A stretch of DNA of 64,000 nt from Pyrocephalus nanus (lineage: Eukaryota; Chordata; Aves; Passeriformes; Tyrannidae). The notes under the pieces were generated by a model. It was not told the origin of the DNA, made no database searches, and was given only the letters and a program-made list of their open reading frames with translations. Numbering within the stretch: the first letter of the stretch is position 1; every line of letters begins with the position of its first letter. The translations under genes were made by a program, and so were the position numbers. Location: NCBI GenBank assembly GCA_038380795.1, contig CM076265.1, positions 806,001 through 870,000 of the forward strand. Direction: 5' to 3'. Of the stretch, positions 37,301 through 46,640 are shown one piece after another.

Positions 37301-40300
37301 CACAGCCCATGAACCCAGCACAGAGTTTGGACATGCCACAAATGGTTTGCCCTCCAGGTTTGTAATGGTAAATCCTAAACATAAATATTGGGGAGGCCTG
37401 CAAGTCATCTAAAAATGCTTCAGGTACTGCTGCAGAATAAAAGGATCACCACAAGTAACAGTACACTCCTGTTCAAGTGTTTTTTTCTCAGAAAGGTATT
37501 CTAGTTTTAGTCTTCCAGTTCTCACTTGCTTTATAGGTTCTGCTTAGAAATGTGGAACATCTGAAACTTTTTTTTTTTTAATGGGCAAAATAGAATTTTG
37601 CTTTGGATTATTTTGGACAACTAGAAAAAATGTTCTTTGCATGGAGTTGGTAATTTGAGAATGGCTTTGCCATGCTAAAGGCTTCATCATCTTATGCTGA
37701 TCAGCTCTCAGGTGACAGAATCAGGTAGGACAGTAATGCTGTTCTGTCAAAGGTGTGATTGTGTAGTAAGTGAAGTTACTTTCTTTCAGTTCATGCCGAG
37801 TCAAGACTTGCCCAGCCTACTCAAGTTCCTGTGCAACCAGAAGCTACACAGGTAAAATGTTTAGTACATTTTATTTTGGATTGGAGCTTTCTTTTGGGCC
37901 TGGTTACTGTTTCAAAGGGATTTAATTCCTAACTGTATGAGAAACTTCAACTTAAAGTTCTCATTTTGGGAAATTGATTATCTCCATTGGATCAGCCTTC
38001 CCACACAGCAGAGCAACAGCCACAGAAAGAATCAATTGACCAGATTCAGGCAAGTCAGGTTTCAGAGGGGTGGGAAGGACTCTCCTTGCAGGTATCATCA
38101 ATATTAAGTCTGTGTTTCCTTTTAAAAATAGTATTTTTAGTTGCTATTAATGGGCTACTCCAGTTCCCTGTAATTTCAGAATTTTGACCCTGTCTGTGAC
38201 CAGTAAGCCCTTCACAGTAAGGCTTAATTTGCAAGATCAATTGTTTAGTTATATTCAACGTGCCAACATCAGTTTGTGAGTGTCACTGTTGATGATGGCT
38301 TAGGAAATGTGAATTGCCTTTTACATTGGCCAGCAGTTAGGCCAGGACATACATTTCCCATCCTAAGTTTTTCTAGTTGTGTTTCAAGTCAACAAGGGAG
38401 AAGGCTGCAGGGTTTTTCCCCTCTCACTGTGCTGTTGTGAATGAGGCTCTTGAGCTGAAGTAGAAAATAGTCATTTGTAGAGGTGAAGCTCAGGCATTGC
38501 CACTTTTTTTTGGTATCTCAAAAGCTGCTAAAATGTTGTTTTATTTTCCCTCTTAGGCTTCGATGTCACTGAATGCAGACCAGACCCCATCCTCATCATC
38601 ACTTCCCACTGCATCCCAGCCCCAGGTGTTCCAGGCTGGGTCCAGCAAGCCTTTGCATAGCAGCGGAATCAACGTCAATGCAGCTCCATTCCAATCCATG
38701 CAAACAGTAAGGAAATTATAAATAAACACAAAATAATGTAAACTACAAGAATGAATCCCTTTGTTTTGGTGGGCATTCACCTTGCTGAAATCAGTCATGT
38801 AGCTACATAAAATAGCCTTTGGTTACTCACATGTCTCAGACTTTGATACTTCATGTGAAAAGTTGTAGAGGTTAACTGGACCAGAGAACTGTCTATCATT
38901 ACAGGTATTCAACATGAATGCACCTGTTCCTCCTGTTAATGAGCCAGAAACCCTTAAGCAGCAGAATCAGTACCAGGCCAGTTACAACCAGAGTTTCTCC
39001 AATCAACCTCACCAAGTAGAACAATCAGATCTTCAGCAAGAACAACTCCAGACAGGTACAGTTCTTTCAGCAAAAGCTGAAATTGCAGCAGCCTCAGTGT
39101 AGAGCAGGTGCTCATGCTGTGTAGGCCTGGAGGATGGAGCAGAGCATGTCACATGTCACACGTTCTCAAACGTTCCTAGTCTTGCAAAGCTTTCCCCTGA
39201 CAATAGCAGGTTTTGGTACTCTGTCTCAGCTGGAATATCCAACAGAGAGTGAAATTCAGTGTGTCTTACCTCCAGCTGTCAAAAGAATTTTGGCACTTGA
39301 TTGGGTTCTCTCTGGGTTTAAAAAAAGCATGAACGTGATTATTCTAAAGTGAAAGCAAGTAGAGTGGAGTACAAGGTTGGATGATCCTTAAACTTGCTTT
39401 TTAAAAAATGATGCTATTTGAGGTGGCATTATATACAGAAAATAGAATAGTAAGGCACAAGTGAGAGCAAATATGTGCTGCTTCTCACAGGTGATGTGAG
39501 ATTCTCAAAGGGCCAGAACCTTCTGGGGAAATCAGTGAGACATGGTTTGAGTTCAGCAGGCAAAATGCTTTCCAGGGTAGCAACTTGAAAAACTCAAGTC
39601 TATGTCCAGAGTCCACTGAGATGAAAGTTACAGATGCAGAGAGAGACAGAGTTAAGGAGGGTGATGTGCTAACAACACTGGGGTATGGGGTAAATAACTG
39701 AATATTGAGTTGGAAGGGAGTGTACGTGGGAACGTACAGAAATACAGACCTAACGTTTCTTTTCCCCTGCCGTTGCGCTGCAGTGGTTGGTACCTACCAT
39801 GGATCCCCGGACCAGCCTCACCAGGTGGCAGGCAACCACCAGCAGCCTCCCCAGCAGAACACGGGGTTTCCCAGGAACAGCCAGCCTTACTACAACAGCC
39901 GGGGGGTGTCCCGTGGGGGATCCCGCGGGGCCCGCGGGCTCATGAACGGTTACCGGGGACCGGCCAATGGGTTCCGAGGTGAGCACCCACTGAGCATGCA
40001 CCTCTGCCAATTGTAGCAAAAAACCCTCCTGCCTGCCTTAGGAAACTTAAATTGTAGGTGTGGGTTTGGACATCCTCTGAGGATATCGGGATGTATTAGG
40101 CATTTATTGCAAGTGTAAGCAAATAACAGAAATAGGCAGCAGAATTTTCAAGTGAGGAATTTAAATGCCAGCTGATGGTTCAGAAATGGGTTTTATTTCC
40201 ATATGTGGTAGAAGTAGTGTATTTTAGAGTTCTGTGTTTCACCATAGTGAGAAGAGACTGGGTAATGCAGAAGCATAAGAACAAAAGAGTCTCCAAGTCA

Positions 40301-42021
40301 CTATGAGGGAATTGACAGGAGTGGAGGAGTGATGCTGTAGTTGAGTAAATAAGAGAATGTTCATGATTCCTGTAGATGATTATATGTCATTGTTACAATG
40401 GGAAGGAGAGATGGTTTCCTTTTCAGATGTTCTGGGATTAGATTAATGGACATAGGTTCTCCTGTTCTCCTGTGGCTGGGGAGTAGAGAAGAAACCTGTG
40501 TAATAAAAATAGAACTGATTGCAGTATGAGTGCATCTGTCACAGCTGTTAGATACAGATCCTAGTATCATGGTTAGTTCTGAATTGAATGTTCTGTAAAT
40601 CAAACCTCAGATTACTGGAGAAATGCACTGAATTGCTTTTTCCTCCCAGTTCTTACTAGATCTTTGTTCTTGTTTCTTGTAATAGTATTAACCCTGACAC
40701 TGCAAACATTTGCTTGGCTTGCAGGTAAACAGCTCTTGCTAAAGGGGTGGGGTTTTGGCTCAGGTTTAGTTAAAATGGTGTTACTGCTTTTCTTTGTGTA
40801 GTAGCAGAAAGCGGAGCAGTGAGTTCCCATTTTCAGGTGAAAGACTCATGTGCTGTTCCTTAGGGGGATACGATGGATACCGCCCTTCCTTCTCCAACAC
40901 TCCCAACAGTGGTTACACACAGCCCCAGTTCAGTGCTCCTCGGGACTACTCGAACTACCAGCGGGTAAGACACCTCACTGGGGGGGCAAAGACAAAAGCA
41001 CTCAAATCTACTGCTGAGAACTCTGCCAAGCACTTCTGTTGCTAACAAACACCAGCTACCTCGGTGTAGTTTGAAAATTTAAACGCTAAATACATCTGTT
41101 TACATTTCTTATTTACGTTGAGCAACACATCCTGTAACTGGAGAGAGCATTTGGCATTGCACATTTTATTACAGCTGCTAGGCAGCAGTAGAAATAAGAA
41201 CTAATTCTTCTAAGATTAATGCAGACTAATGAAATGCTGCATGTTGAAGGCACAGATGTTTTGTCAGTGTATGTTACTTTAAAAGCTCCTTATTTTATAT
41301 GCAATTAATAATAGTGCCCGGTTTTTATGTTGTAACTTTCTGAATTTCTTTGCCTCAGGATGGATATCAACAGAATTTCAAACGTGGCTCTGGACAAAGT
41401 GGACCTCGGGGTGCTCCTAGAGGTAATTTCCTGAGTAGTGAATAATTGATTTGGGCTGAATGGAAGTTTTTGATCCAACTTCCAGAATTCTGGATTTAGA
41501 AAGCAACCTCACCCCTTACTCAGCAGTTCATGATTGAAGAGTAGGTTTACTTTCTCTGACTTCAGAGCTGACCCTCTTTTTGAGCAGGGGTTGGTCCTGG
41601 AGAACCTCTTGAGGACCCTGCTGACTTGAATTGTACTGGGATCCTTTGAACTTGTGGTGGAAGTTTTGTTGGCTGTGAAATGAGAAATTCCTGGAAAAGA
41701 AGCTAAAACAGCAATTGCTGTTGACACTTTAAATGTAGCAGAACTACTTGCCTGCCTTTCAATAATTAAAGCCTCAGGAAACAAATCAGAAAAACCCACA
41801 GACATAATGAGGCTGTAGTTGAGCTTCTGAATTTTATTTTGATCGCTCTTGCTATATATTTTAGGAAGCCCAACTGTAATGAAGAAAGTCTTAACAGAGT
41901 TTACATCAGAACATTTAGGAGTATTTTTAAATGCCCCCTTTTTGTGTGTTTCCCAGGTCGTGGAGGACCCCCCAGACCAAACCGAGGGATGCCTCAGATG
42001 AACGCTCAGCAAGTGAATTAA
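19111..42021 (+). CDS. CAPRIN1: CAPRIN1, cell-cycle-associated RNA-binding protein (caprin-1), 18 coding exons
   Basis: Caprin-1 is a cytoplasmic RNA-binding protein that partners with G3BP1/2 and FMRP, nucleates stress granules and controls translation of selected mRNAs. The 18 coding exons join in frame to 691 residues. Order: an Ala/Ser/Thr-rich N-terminus (1-45); the conserved helical homology region from about residue 50 (VQTEAMKQILGVIDKKLRNL) to about 250; acidic linkers; the G3BP NTF2-like-domain binding segment around 366-388 (YNFMQDSMLEFEN); a Gln/Pro/Ser-rich disordered region; and a C-terminal RG/RGG-rich tail (590-671) ending in AQQVN. Mammalian caprin-1 is about 709 residues. The shortfall is mostly about 19 residues missing before PSHTAEQ in exon 12. 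The start was chosen from the conserved MPSAT N-terminus. A second in-frame ATG at 19135 has a stronger Kozak context. One intron uses a GC donor (38050). Identity is certain from the near-identical core; only exon 12 boundaries are debatable. Confidence 0.98.
19330..27633 (+). other. CAPRIN1: CAPRIN1 intron 1 (8.3 kb)
   Basis: The first 600 bp remain in the CpG island and include a YY1-type word. The rest is AT-rich unique sequence. A (TG)n/(TA)n microsatellite lies at 23937-23975. No CR1 element or nested gene was recognised. Confidence 0.8.
23937..23975. repeat. TG/TA dinucleotide microsatellite
   Basis: A GTGTGTGT start passes into an uninterrupted TATATA run and then imperfect TATAAAA. 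Likely length-polymorphic. Confidence 0.9.
27634..27696 (+). CDS. CAPRIN1: CAPRIN1 coding exon 2 (residues 74-94)
   Basis: Acceptor CTTTTCAG|AGCAAA and donor CAACTG|GTAAAA, phase 0 on both sides. It encodes SKLDDYQERMNKGERLNQDQ, essentially identical to the family. Confidence 0.97.
28508..28594 (+). CDS. CAPRIN1: CAPRIN1 coding exon 3 (residues 95-123)
   Basis: Acceptor TTTTTAG|GATGCA, donor CAAGAT|GTAAGT, phase 0. It encodes the helical segment DAVSKYQEVTNNLEF through FMALSQD. Confidence 0.97.
28595..30129 (+). other. CAPRIN1: CAPRIN1 intron 3
   Basis: A 1.5-kb intron. The 3' fifth is occupied by the old CR1-like fragment; the remainder shows nothing recognisable. Confidence 0.75.
29770..30085 (-). 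mobile_element. old CR1-like LINE fragment in CAPRIN1 intron 3, antisense
   Basis: Blocks match the pattern of older CR1 subfamilies shared with reptiles: 'tcatggcaaaacgttccatg', 'tacatgaaaaaacaaatgct', 'ctgggagatggtgaataacc'. Divergence is much higher than in the other CR1 copies of the window. It ends about 45 bp upstream of coding exon 4. Subfamily assignment is from memory and tentative. Confidence 0.6.
30130..30368 (+). CDS. CAPRIN1: CAPRIN1 coding exon 4 (residues 124-202, plus two bases)
   Basis: Acceptor CCCCCAG|ATCCAG, donor GTCAG|GTGGGG, ending phase 2. It encodes IQKTIKKTARREQLMREEAE through PERDMNV. The reading PERDMNVR differs slightly from the mammalian PERDMSLR. Confidence 0.97.
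30479..30561 (+). CDS. CAPRIN1: CAPRIN1 coding exon 5 (residues 203-230)
   Basis: Acceptor TTTTAAG|GTTGAA, donor CAACCT|GTAAGT. It encodes LNEQYEQASVHLWDLLEG and KEKPVCGTT. The preceding intron is only 110 bp. Confidence 0.96.
30562..32405 (+). other. CAPRIN1: CAPRIN1 introns 5 and 6 (around exon 6)
   Basis: Apart from exon 6 at 31619-31756, I see only simple sequence, notably a GT-rich tract with G and T homopolymers at about 32200-32310. No genes or mobile elements are recognised. Confidence 0.7.
31619..31756 (+). CDS. CAPRIN1: CAPRIN1 coding exon 6 (residues 231-276)
   Basis: Acceptor GTCCTAG|ACAAAG, donor GAGGCTG|GTGAGA. It encodes YKALRELVERILQTSYFDST, the HNHQNGLCEEEEAA motif and the start of an acidic linker. 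Confidence 0.97.
32406..32458 (+). CDS. CAPRIN1: CAPRIN1 coding exon 7 (residues 277-294)
   Basis: Acceptor CTTACAG|AACCTG, donor ACTGAG|GTATTA, ending phase 0. It is an acidic, Glu/Thr-rich short exon (EPDAAEEFTEPTEVESTE). Confidence 0.96.
32545..32631 (+). CDS. CAPRIN1: CAPRIN1 coding exon 8 (residues 295-323)
   Basis: Acceptor ATTTTAG|TATGTA, donor GTTGAG|GTAAGA, phase 0. It encodes YVNRQFMAEAQF through EQVDEWTVETVE. It is separated from exon 7 by only 86 bp. Confidence 0.97.
32632..36995 (+). other. CAPRIN1: CAPRIN1 intron 8 (4.4 kb)
   Basis: A long AT-rich intron. Short open frames occur but none has exon-like flanks plus family resemblance. No clear repeat was recognised. Confidence 0.7.
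36996..37151 (+). CDS. CAPRIN1: CAPRIN1 coding exon 9 (residues 324-375)
   Basis: Acceptor TTGCTAG|GTGGTA, donor ATGCAG|GTATTT, phase 0. It encodes VVNSLQQQTQ through QDLMAQMQGPYNFMQ and carries the first half of the G3BP-binding segment. Confidence 0.97.
37249..37357 (+). CDS. CAPRIN1: CAPRIN1 coding exon 10 (residues 376-411)
   Basis: Acceptor CCTTCAG|GACTCC, donor CCTCCAG|GTTTGT, ending phase 1. It encodes DSMLEFENQTLDPAIVSAQP and completes the G3BP-binding segment. The intron before it is 97 bp and very T-rich. Confidence 0.97.
37790..37851 (+). CDS. CAPRIN1: CAPRIN1 coding exon 11 (residues 412-432)
   Basis: Acceptor CTTTCAG|TTCATG, donor ACACAG|GTAAAA, ending phase 0. It encodes VHAESRLAQPTQVPVQPEAT plus Gln. 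Confidence 0.96.
37996..38049 (+). CDS. CAPRIN1: CAPRIN1 coding exon 12, short form (residues 433-450)
   Basis: Encodes PSHTAEQQPQKESIDQIQ. The acceptor GGATCAG|CCTTCC has a weak pyrimidine tract, and the donor is GC (ATTCAG|GCAAGT). The mammalian protein has about 19 further residues (VPLVSS...LYQ) between exon 11 and PSH. They are absent here: the upstream bases carry an in-frame TGA and no other exon lies in the 144-bp intron. Alternative 3' ends exist (for example a GT donor near 38091) but would insert residues not known in the family. Confidence 0.82.
38050..38556 (+). other. CAPRIN1: CAPRIN1 intron 12, GC-AG type
   Basis: The donor reads CAG|GCAAGT, the strongest known GC-donor consensus, and the acceptor is CCCTCTTAG. 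The protein junction DQIQ-A...SLN matches the family at exactly this point. Confidence 0.85.
38557..38706 (+). CDS. CAPRIN1: CAPRIN1 coding exon 13 (residues 451-500)
   Basis: Acceptor CTCTTAG|GCTTCG, donor CAAACA|GTAAGG, phase 0. It is a Ser/Gln-rich segment from ASMSLNADQT to NVNAAPFQSMQT. Confidence 0.97.
38905..39055 (+). CDS. CAPRIN1: CAPRIN1 coding exon 14 (residues 501-550)
   Basis: Acceptor ATTACAG|GTATTC, donor AGACAG|GTACAG, ending phase 1. It encodes VFNMNAPVPPVNEPETL and the Gln-rich run QVEQSDLQQEQLQT. Confidence 0.97.
39056..39783 (+). other. CAPRIN1: CAPRIN1 intron 14
   Basis: A 728-bp GT-AG intron with nothing recognisable inside. Confidence 0.75.
39784..39978 (+). CDS. CAPRIN1: CAPRIN1 coding exon 15 (residues 551-615)
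   Basis: Acceptor GCTGCAG|TGGTTG, donor TCCGAG|GTGAGC. It encodes VVGTYHGSPDQ followed by the first RG/RGG cluster (SRGVSRGGSRGARG). The exon is notably GC-richer than the neighbouring introns. Confidence 0.97.
40864..40964 (+). CDS. CAPRIN1: CAPRIN1 coding exon 16 (residues 616-649)
   Basis: Acceptor TTCCTTAG|GGGGAT, donor CAGCGG|GTAAGA, ending phase 0. It encodes GYDGYRPSFSNTPNSGYTQ and on to SNYQR, an aromatic-rich low-complexity segment. Confidence 0.96.
41359..41422 (+). CDS. CAPRIN1: CAPRIN1 coding exon 17 (residues 650-670)
   Basis: Acceptor GCCTCAG|GATGGA, donor CTAGAG|GTAATT. It encodes DGYQQNFKRGSGQSGPRGAP plus Arg, part of the C-terminal RGG region. Confidence 0.97.
41957..42021 (+). 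CDS. CAPRIN1: CAPRIN1 coding exon 18 with stop (residues 671-691)
   Basis: Acceptor TTCCCAG|GTCGTG. It encodes GRGGPPRPNRGMPQMNAQQV plus Asn and TAA at 42019-42021. The exon continues into the 3' UTR. Confidence 0.97.
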
Positions 42022-43244
42022 ACCCGTTCACAGGATCACGTTCAACGCCAAAAACACGCTGGCCAGTGTACAATACATGTTACCAGAAGAGTTATTATCT
42101 ATTTGTTCTCCCTTACAGGAAGTTTGTTGTAAAGGGACTGTTTTCATTACCCATAATGACAGGACTACAGTTGCCAGCTTTATATTACCTGGATATTGAA
42201 AGGAACGAAACAACGTTTACTCTGCATGTTCTGTCCTAAGCATCATCTTGAGCCTTGCACATGAGATTCAGATTCCTCACCCTTGCTAAGAGTAAAGCAA
42301 AAAAAAAAAAAAAAAAAAAAGAAAAAAAGGCAATTTCCAGGGTGATCCAATCTCCATGGTTAACTGAAGTGGCAGGAAAAAAGCAAAGACTCACTTCTGA
42401 CATTTAAAAGCGATTTAACAAATTGGGATAAAATCTGCAAATTCATAAAGATCTACTGTGGTGGCAGTTGACAAAAAATGTGCCCATGAAAGGATGGAAA
42501 AGGTGAAGTGTGGCTTGGTAGAGCAACTGCATTTCAGCTTTTTCTGATTAAATTGAAGCACTGAACAGTTAAAGATGTGTAGTGATGCAATTGCCCTCGA
42601 TAGACAGATGGGCTTAGAGCCAGTTTTTGACAAAGAAGAAGCACCCTTAGCTGCAGCCTCCTCATCACCAGGGCCCTGATTCCTGTGGCTAAGGATTTAA
42701 GAGCGCTTGCATAACTGCTAATGTAACTGTGTAACTATTTTTTTTTTTTTTTAGGAGAAAAGGAAAACAAAAACAAAAACAAAAACAAAGCTTTGATTTG
42801 GCACTTCAACAAAATTTTGCAACAAATGTGGGATATAATCTGGATGGCCACTGTATATTTGATGTGAAGTATTTAGGTATCTCTTTGAAACACTTTTAAG
42901 TTCCTTTGATAGCGATGACTTTTGTAAGGATTGGTAATCTCTATCATTCCTTATGACTTGCACATTGTCTGTCACTAATACTTGACCTTGCTGTATTATC
43001 ACCTAAATAACTGATGCCGGTACTGATGGAAATCTCTAATGGATAATCATAACACTTTTGGTCACATGTCCTTTTGTCTTTCCTGCAGCCTTGAAGGTTT
43101 GAAGAAATCTCAAATGCCCGCTGCTGCTGCTGCTGCCCTTTTAATTGCTCTCTTTTGAAAAGCACCAGTATGTGTTTGAGTTGATTTCCCCTTTGAAGGG
43201 AAATGACAGCCAGCAGTTACAGTTCTAGTGGTATAAGCAAGACA

Positions 43245-43250
43245 AATAAA
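43245..43250 (+). terminator. CAPRIN1: polyadenylation signal AATAAA (proximal candidate)
   Basis: Canonical hexamer in 'gacaaataaaacatg', with T-rich sequence about 80-110 bp downstream. This is the first AATAAA after the CAPRIN1 stop codon. Confidence 0.55.
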
Positions 43251-46200
43251 ACATGTTTATAAAAATTGTATCCTGGAACACTGGTTTTCAACGACTGAAA
43301 CAGATTCCATGTGATGGGGTGACATTTCATAAGGTTTTTTTTTTATTTGTGTTTGTTTTTTTTTTTTCCCTGATAGTCTCCTTTTCCTGACTAGATGTAA
43401 ACCCTCGTCCTGTTTTCCTGGTTTTACTCTACTAGCTGTGACTTCTGGGAAACCTTTATTTTTATGGACTTTTCCTTTTCATCAGGGCAGCGATGTATGA
43501 AAGGAATGGCATAAGCCTAGGAGCTGGAAAATACCAAGTCTTACTCAAGTTTTACTGCATCCTTGTGGTATAATCCTTGGAAAAATCACTTGTGCCTGCC
43601 TTCTGCGCACATGCACTCTCTCTGCAGCGGGGAGAATATTTTGATGCTGCCTCCATAGAGGTGTTGGTAGTTCTGTTGCATTCTATAGCACGTGCAAGAA
43701 GAAAAGTGCTATATACTCTCGTGTTAAGTCTTGCTCATCAGATAATTCCTGCCTGTGGAAAGGTGAAATTCAGGAACAGCTGCGTGTTATTTACCTGTTC
43801 TGTACAAAACTCAAGGTTGTTTTCACTCAGAACTTTCAGAACTCGCAGTCAGACTTCGCGGTGGAACAACCCGGGACTCCGGACAAACAGGTGGTGATCT
43901 CGCTTTTCTATGTCCTGTGTGAAGAGCACAAATCAGAAATGGTTTTGCAGCGGGAAGTGATAAGTTTGTGAAGACAATATTCCACCCCAGGCATCCTGAA
44001 ACGGTGCTGATGTCTGGGAGCAGCAGTTTGAGTCAAGGCCTAAAAACATTCCGTACCAGTATCACAATCCAAAAGCTGCAGCCGGGGAGAAGTTGCTGTT
44101 CTGTGTCTTTTTTAGGAGGTTATTACTGAGATAATAGTCCCAACTGTTTTTTAACTGGAAACAAATAAAAAGACAAACCTTTTAATGTCGAACCGATGTA
44201 GGAAAACAGTGAATTCCTTTAATTTTTTTTTTTTTTTTTGGTGCATCAGCTTCCTGCTCGAGTGGTTGGTAGAACACAAGCTGTTCAGCTTTTCCCGTTG
44301 CACACCAAATGCTCCTGAAGTAGCTGATTGTAGTTGGGCAGTAAACATGCAGCATATTGAATTAAGGATTCCTGAATGGATCAGAACATTCCACTGGAAG
44401 TTTGGGGGTTGGTTTGGGGTTTTTTTTCCAACTTAGAACATTGGGTAGTTGAGGGGCCTCCTGACAGGTTTGTAAATTTTGAGAATGGCTTTTAGAGCAG
44501 CTGCTCTGCTGTTTGCTGGGAGAGGAGGAACAAGTCCATGAGAGGTGTTCAGGCTGGGAATTTGCACTGAACTCTTTTAAAATCTCGTGTAATAAACTGA
44601 AGTGAAAGCTCTGCTGGGTCACCCTGTGGCACATGGGTCCACTCACTGTTTTTCTGGCCTGTTCAGGGGAGCTCCAAATTACCCTTACTCTGTAGGTTGG
44701 CTCTGGATCCCAGTCCCATCCTGATCATGAGCACTCCTAGGTATGTTTGCTTTGAAAAAGGTGGTATCTTGAGCCAAGACTGTTCCAAGAAGTTAATCCT
44801 GAGGCCAAGTGGTGGCATTTCAAGGCTGCTCCTATTGCAGAGCCTGGGCTGAGCTGTTCATCCTCTGGGGAAACTCATCCTGTGTTGGACAGAGTGAGGA
44901 GAACAGTGCTGGGGCTGAGCCTGCAGGTACACACAGCACTTGCACCTTTTTGGTGGATTTACGTGACTCTTCCAAGAACTGGTGTTTTGGGGAGAATTGG
45001 AGCCTAATTCTGGCTGCCTTGAACATACACCCACCCTGAGAGTTGTTTTATTGTGGCAGGGCCTTCGTTACCTGGGCTGTGATATCATGCAGGGGGGGGG
45101 TGTTTGAGAGCAAACCTCTGCCTTCAGCCTTTTGCTGCTGCTGGGCTGTAATTCACGGGTTCTTCAGCAAATAATGTTAATCACTCAAATACTTCAGATG
45201 TTTATACCTGTTATTACTTATGTTTGGGAAACTCAGATCCTTCCTGGACATCCTTCAACTTAAAAACTTGGAAAGAGCTGTTGTCTCATACTTGAAGCCA
45301 GTGTCCTGAACTTTACTTCTGTTGTTCCTGCAGATTTTAAGAAAGCTGTACAACTTTGGGATTTTGCTGTGGAGCATTCTGAACTTCACTTAACTCCTGT
45401 TTTCTTTCCAAGATACTGCCTTTTGCATCTCAGCAATCAGAGTAGTTAGAAGAGGATTGTTGGCCTCTTGTTTTAACCAGTAGATGCATTCTGCTGGGAT
45501 TTGAAACTCTCAGAGAACTTTGGGACCTGAATGTGTCTTCTAAAAATGTCCTGCTGACCTTACTTTTGAGGCAGGTTGATGATGTTACAGGGCTTTGGAG
45601 AACTGATCGAGCTTCCTTCTTTCCCCAAATGGCATTTGAGTGACTACTCTGGAGAGAGAGAAGGTACTGAAGAGGTTTTAACTGTAAATAAATACTGAAA
45701 AGATGATAAATGATACTGAAAAGTGGTTGAATTTCGTATGATGAAAGGCAAATCTCCTGTGGATACAATGGGAGACACAAGAATTCTCATTAACCGGTCC
45801 AGTTAATGAGGCTGCTGGTCCCATCTTGGATAAAAACATGTCATCTTTCTTGTTTATGTGAAACTTCTAGGGTTAAAGTGTTTGCAGAGATGGAAATGGA
45901 TGCTTGAAGACACAAATTTTTAGCTGGAGCTGAGGTTTTTGTCACTGTGAATTAATTTCTGAAATGTGTTTCAGTGATATTCCATCTGCTTTCCACATGG
46001 ATGGGACAGGAAAAGTTTACAATCCTTTGAAAATTCAGTTCTTGAGTATAATGCTATTAAAATTACTTCTGGGTTTAGCCTTAATGGAGGGAAGGAAATC
46101 TGTTGCCCAAAATCCACACCCTAAAGCCACTCTGAACAGCACATAAAAGAACCGTGTTAGGAACACTTCAGCCTGACTTCACATTGGGTTCTGAATTGAA

Positions 46201-46607
46201 TTGATTGCTCTCGCTGCAGTTCTTACTTTTAAAAGCCACGTCTGGTTCCCCTCCCTTTTTAATGCCCATAAAGCAACGACATGGGTGTAACTGGCTCAGT
46301 TCTCATGGCTATAAAACGTGTTCCGATAGGGGATCAAAGTACACCTGCAATTTTGGGCTCCAGCTAAACTTTAGTCATTATCCATTAGGTTTTTATTAAA
46401 TGAGAAATGTATTTCCTTTTTTTAAGCTCTCCAGTTTTAGAATAAATTAGTAATGCTTCTACCATATAAAATAAGTGTTCAGAGTTTTAGTTTCTTGTCA
46501 GGTTTAAATTTTCTGATGGCCTTAAACATACCTGTATATATGTCTTTGCAGTTCTTTAACTCAACGTTGGAAACCGATTGGTCCATGGCTTATGTAAACA
46601 CTTAAAA

Positions 46608-46613
46608 AATAAA
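46608..46613 (+). terminator. CAPRIN1: polyadenylation signal AATAAA (distal candidate)
   Basis: Canonical hexamer followed within 20-30 bases by T/GT-rich sequence (TGTTTAATGTCC). It is the last plausible signal before the NAT10 CpG island. Intermediate candidates are at 44164, 44591 and 45687. Confidence 0.4.
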
Positions 46614-46640
46614 TCTATTTAAATGTTTAATGTCCTTTCA

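Larger units (their letters stand above)
39979..41956 (+). other. CAPRIN1: CAPRIN1 introns 15-17 (between and around exons 16 and 17)
   Basis: Three GT-AG introns of 885, 394 and 534 bp separated by exons 16 and 17. No nested genes or repeats were recognised. Confidence 0.75.
42022..46640 (+). other. CAPRIN1: CAPRIN1 3' UTR (minimum to about 43.27 kb, possibly to about 46.6 kb)
   Basis: The first several hundred bases after the stop strongly resemble the known conserved caprin-1 3' UTR (for example the 'ttaccagaagagttattatc' stretch). AATAAA signals occur at 43245, 44164, 44591, 45687 and 46608, so several transcript lengths are possible. A run of about 20 A at 42299-42320 is genomic and followed by unique sequence. 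A T run and (AAAAC)n run lie at 42738-42788. No open frame in this span looks real. Confidence 0.7.

Noticed and set aside
42299..42320. A20 run as the genomic imprint of a poly-A tail
   Set aside because: Sequence resembling the conserved CAPRIN1 3' UTR continues on both sides, so it is an internal homopolymer.
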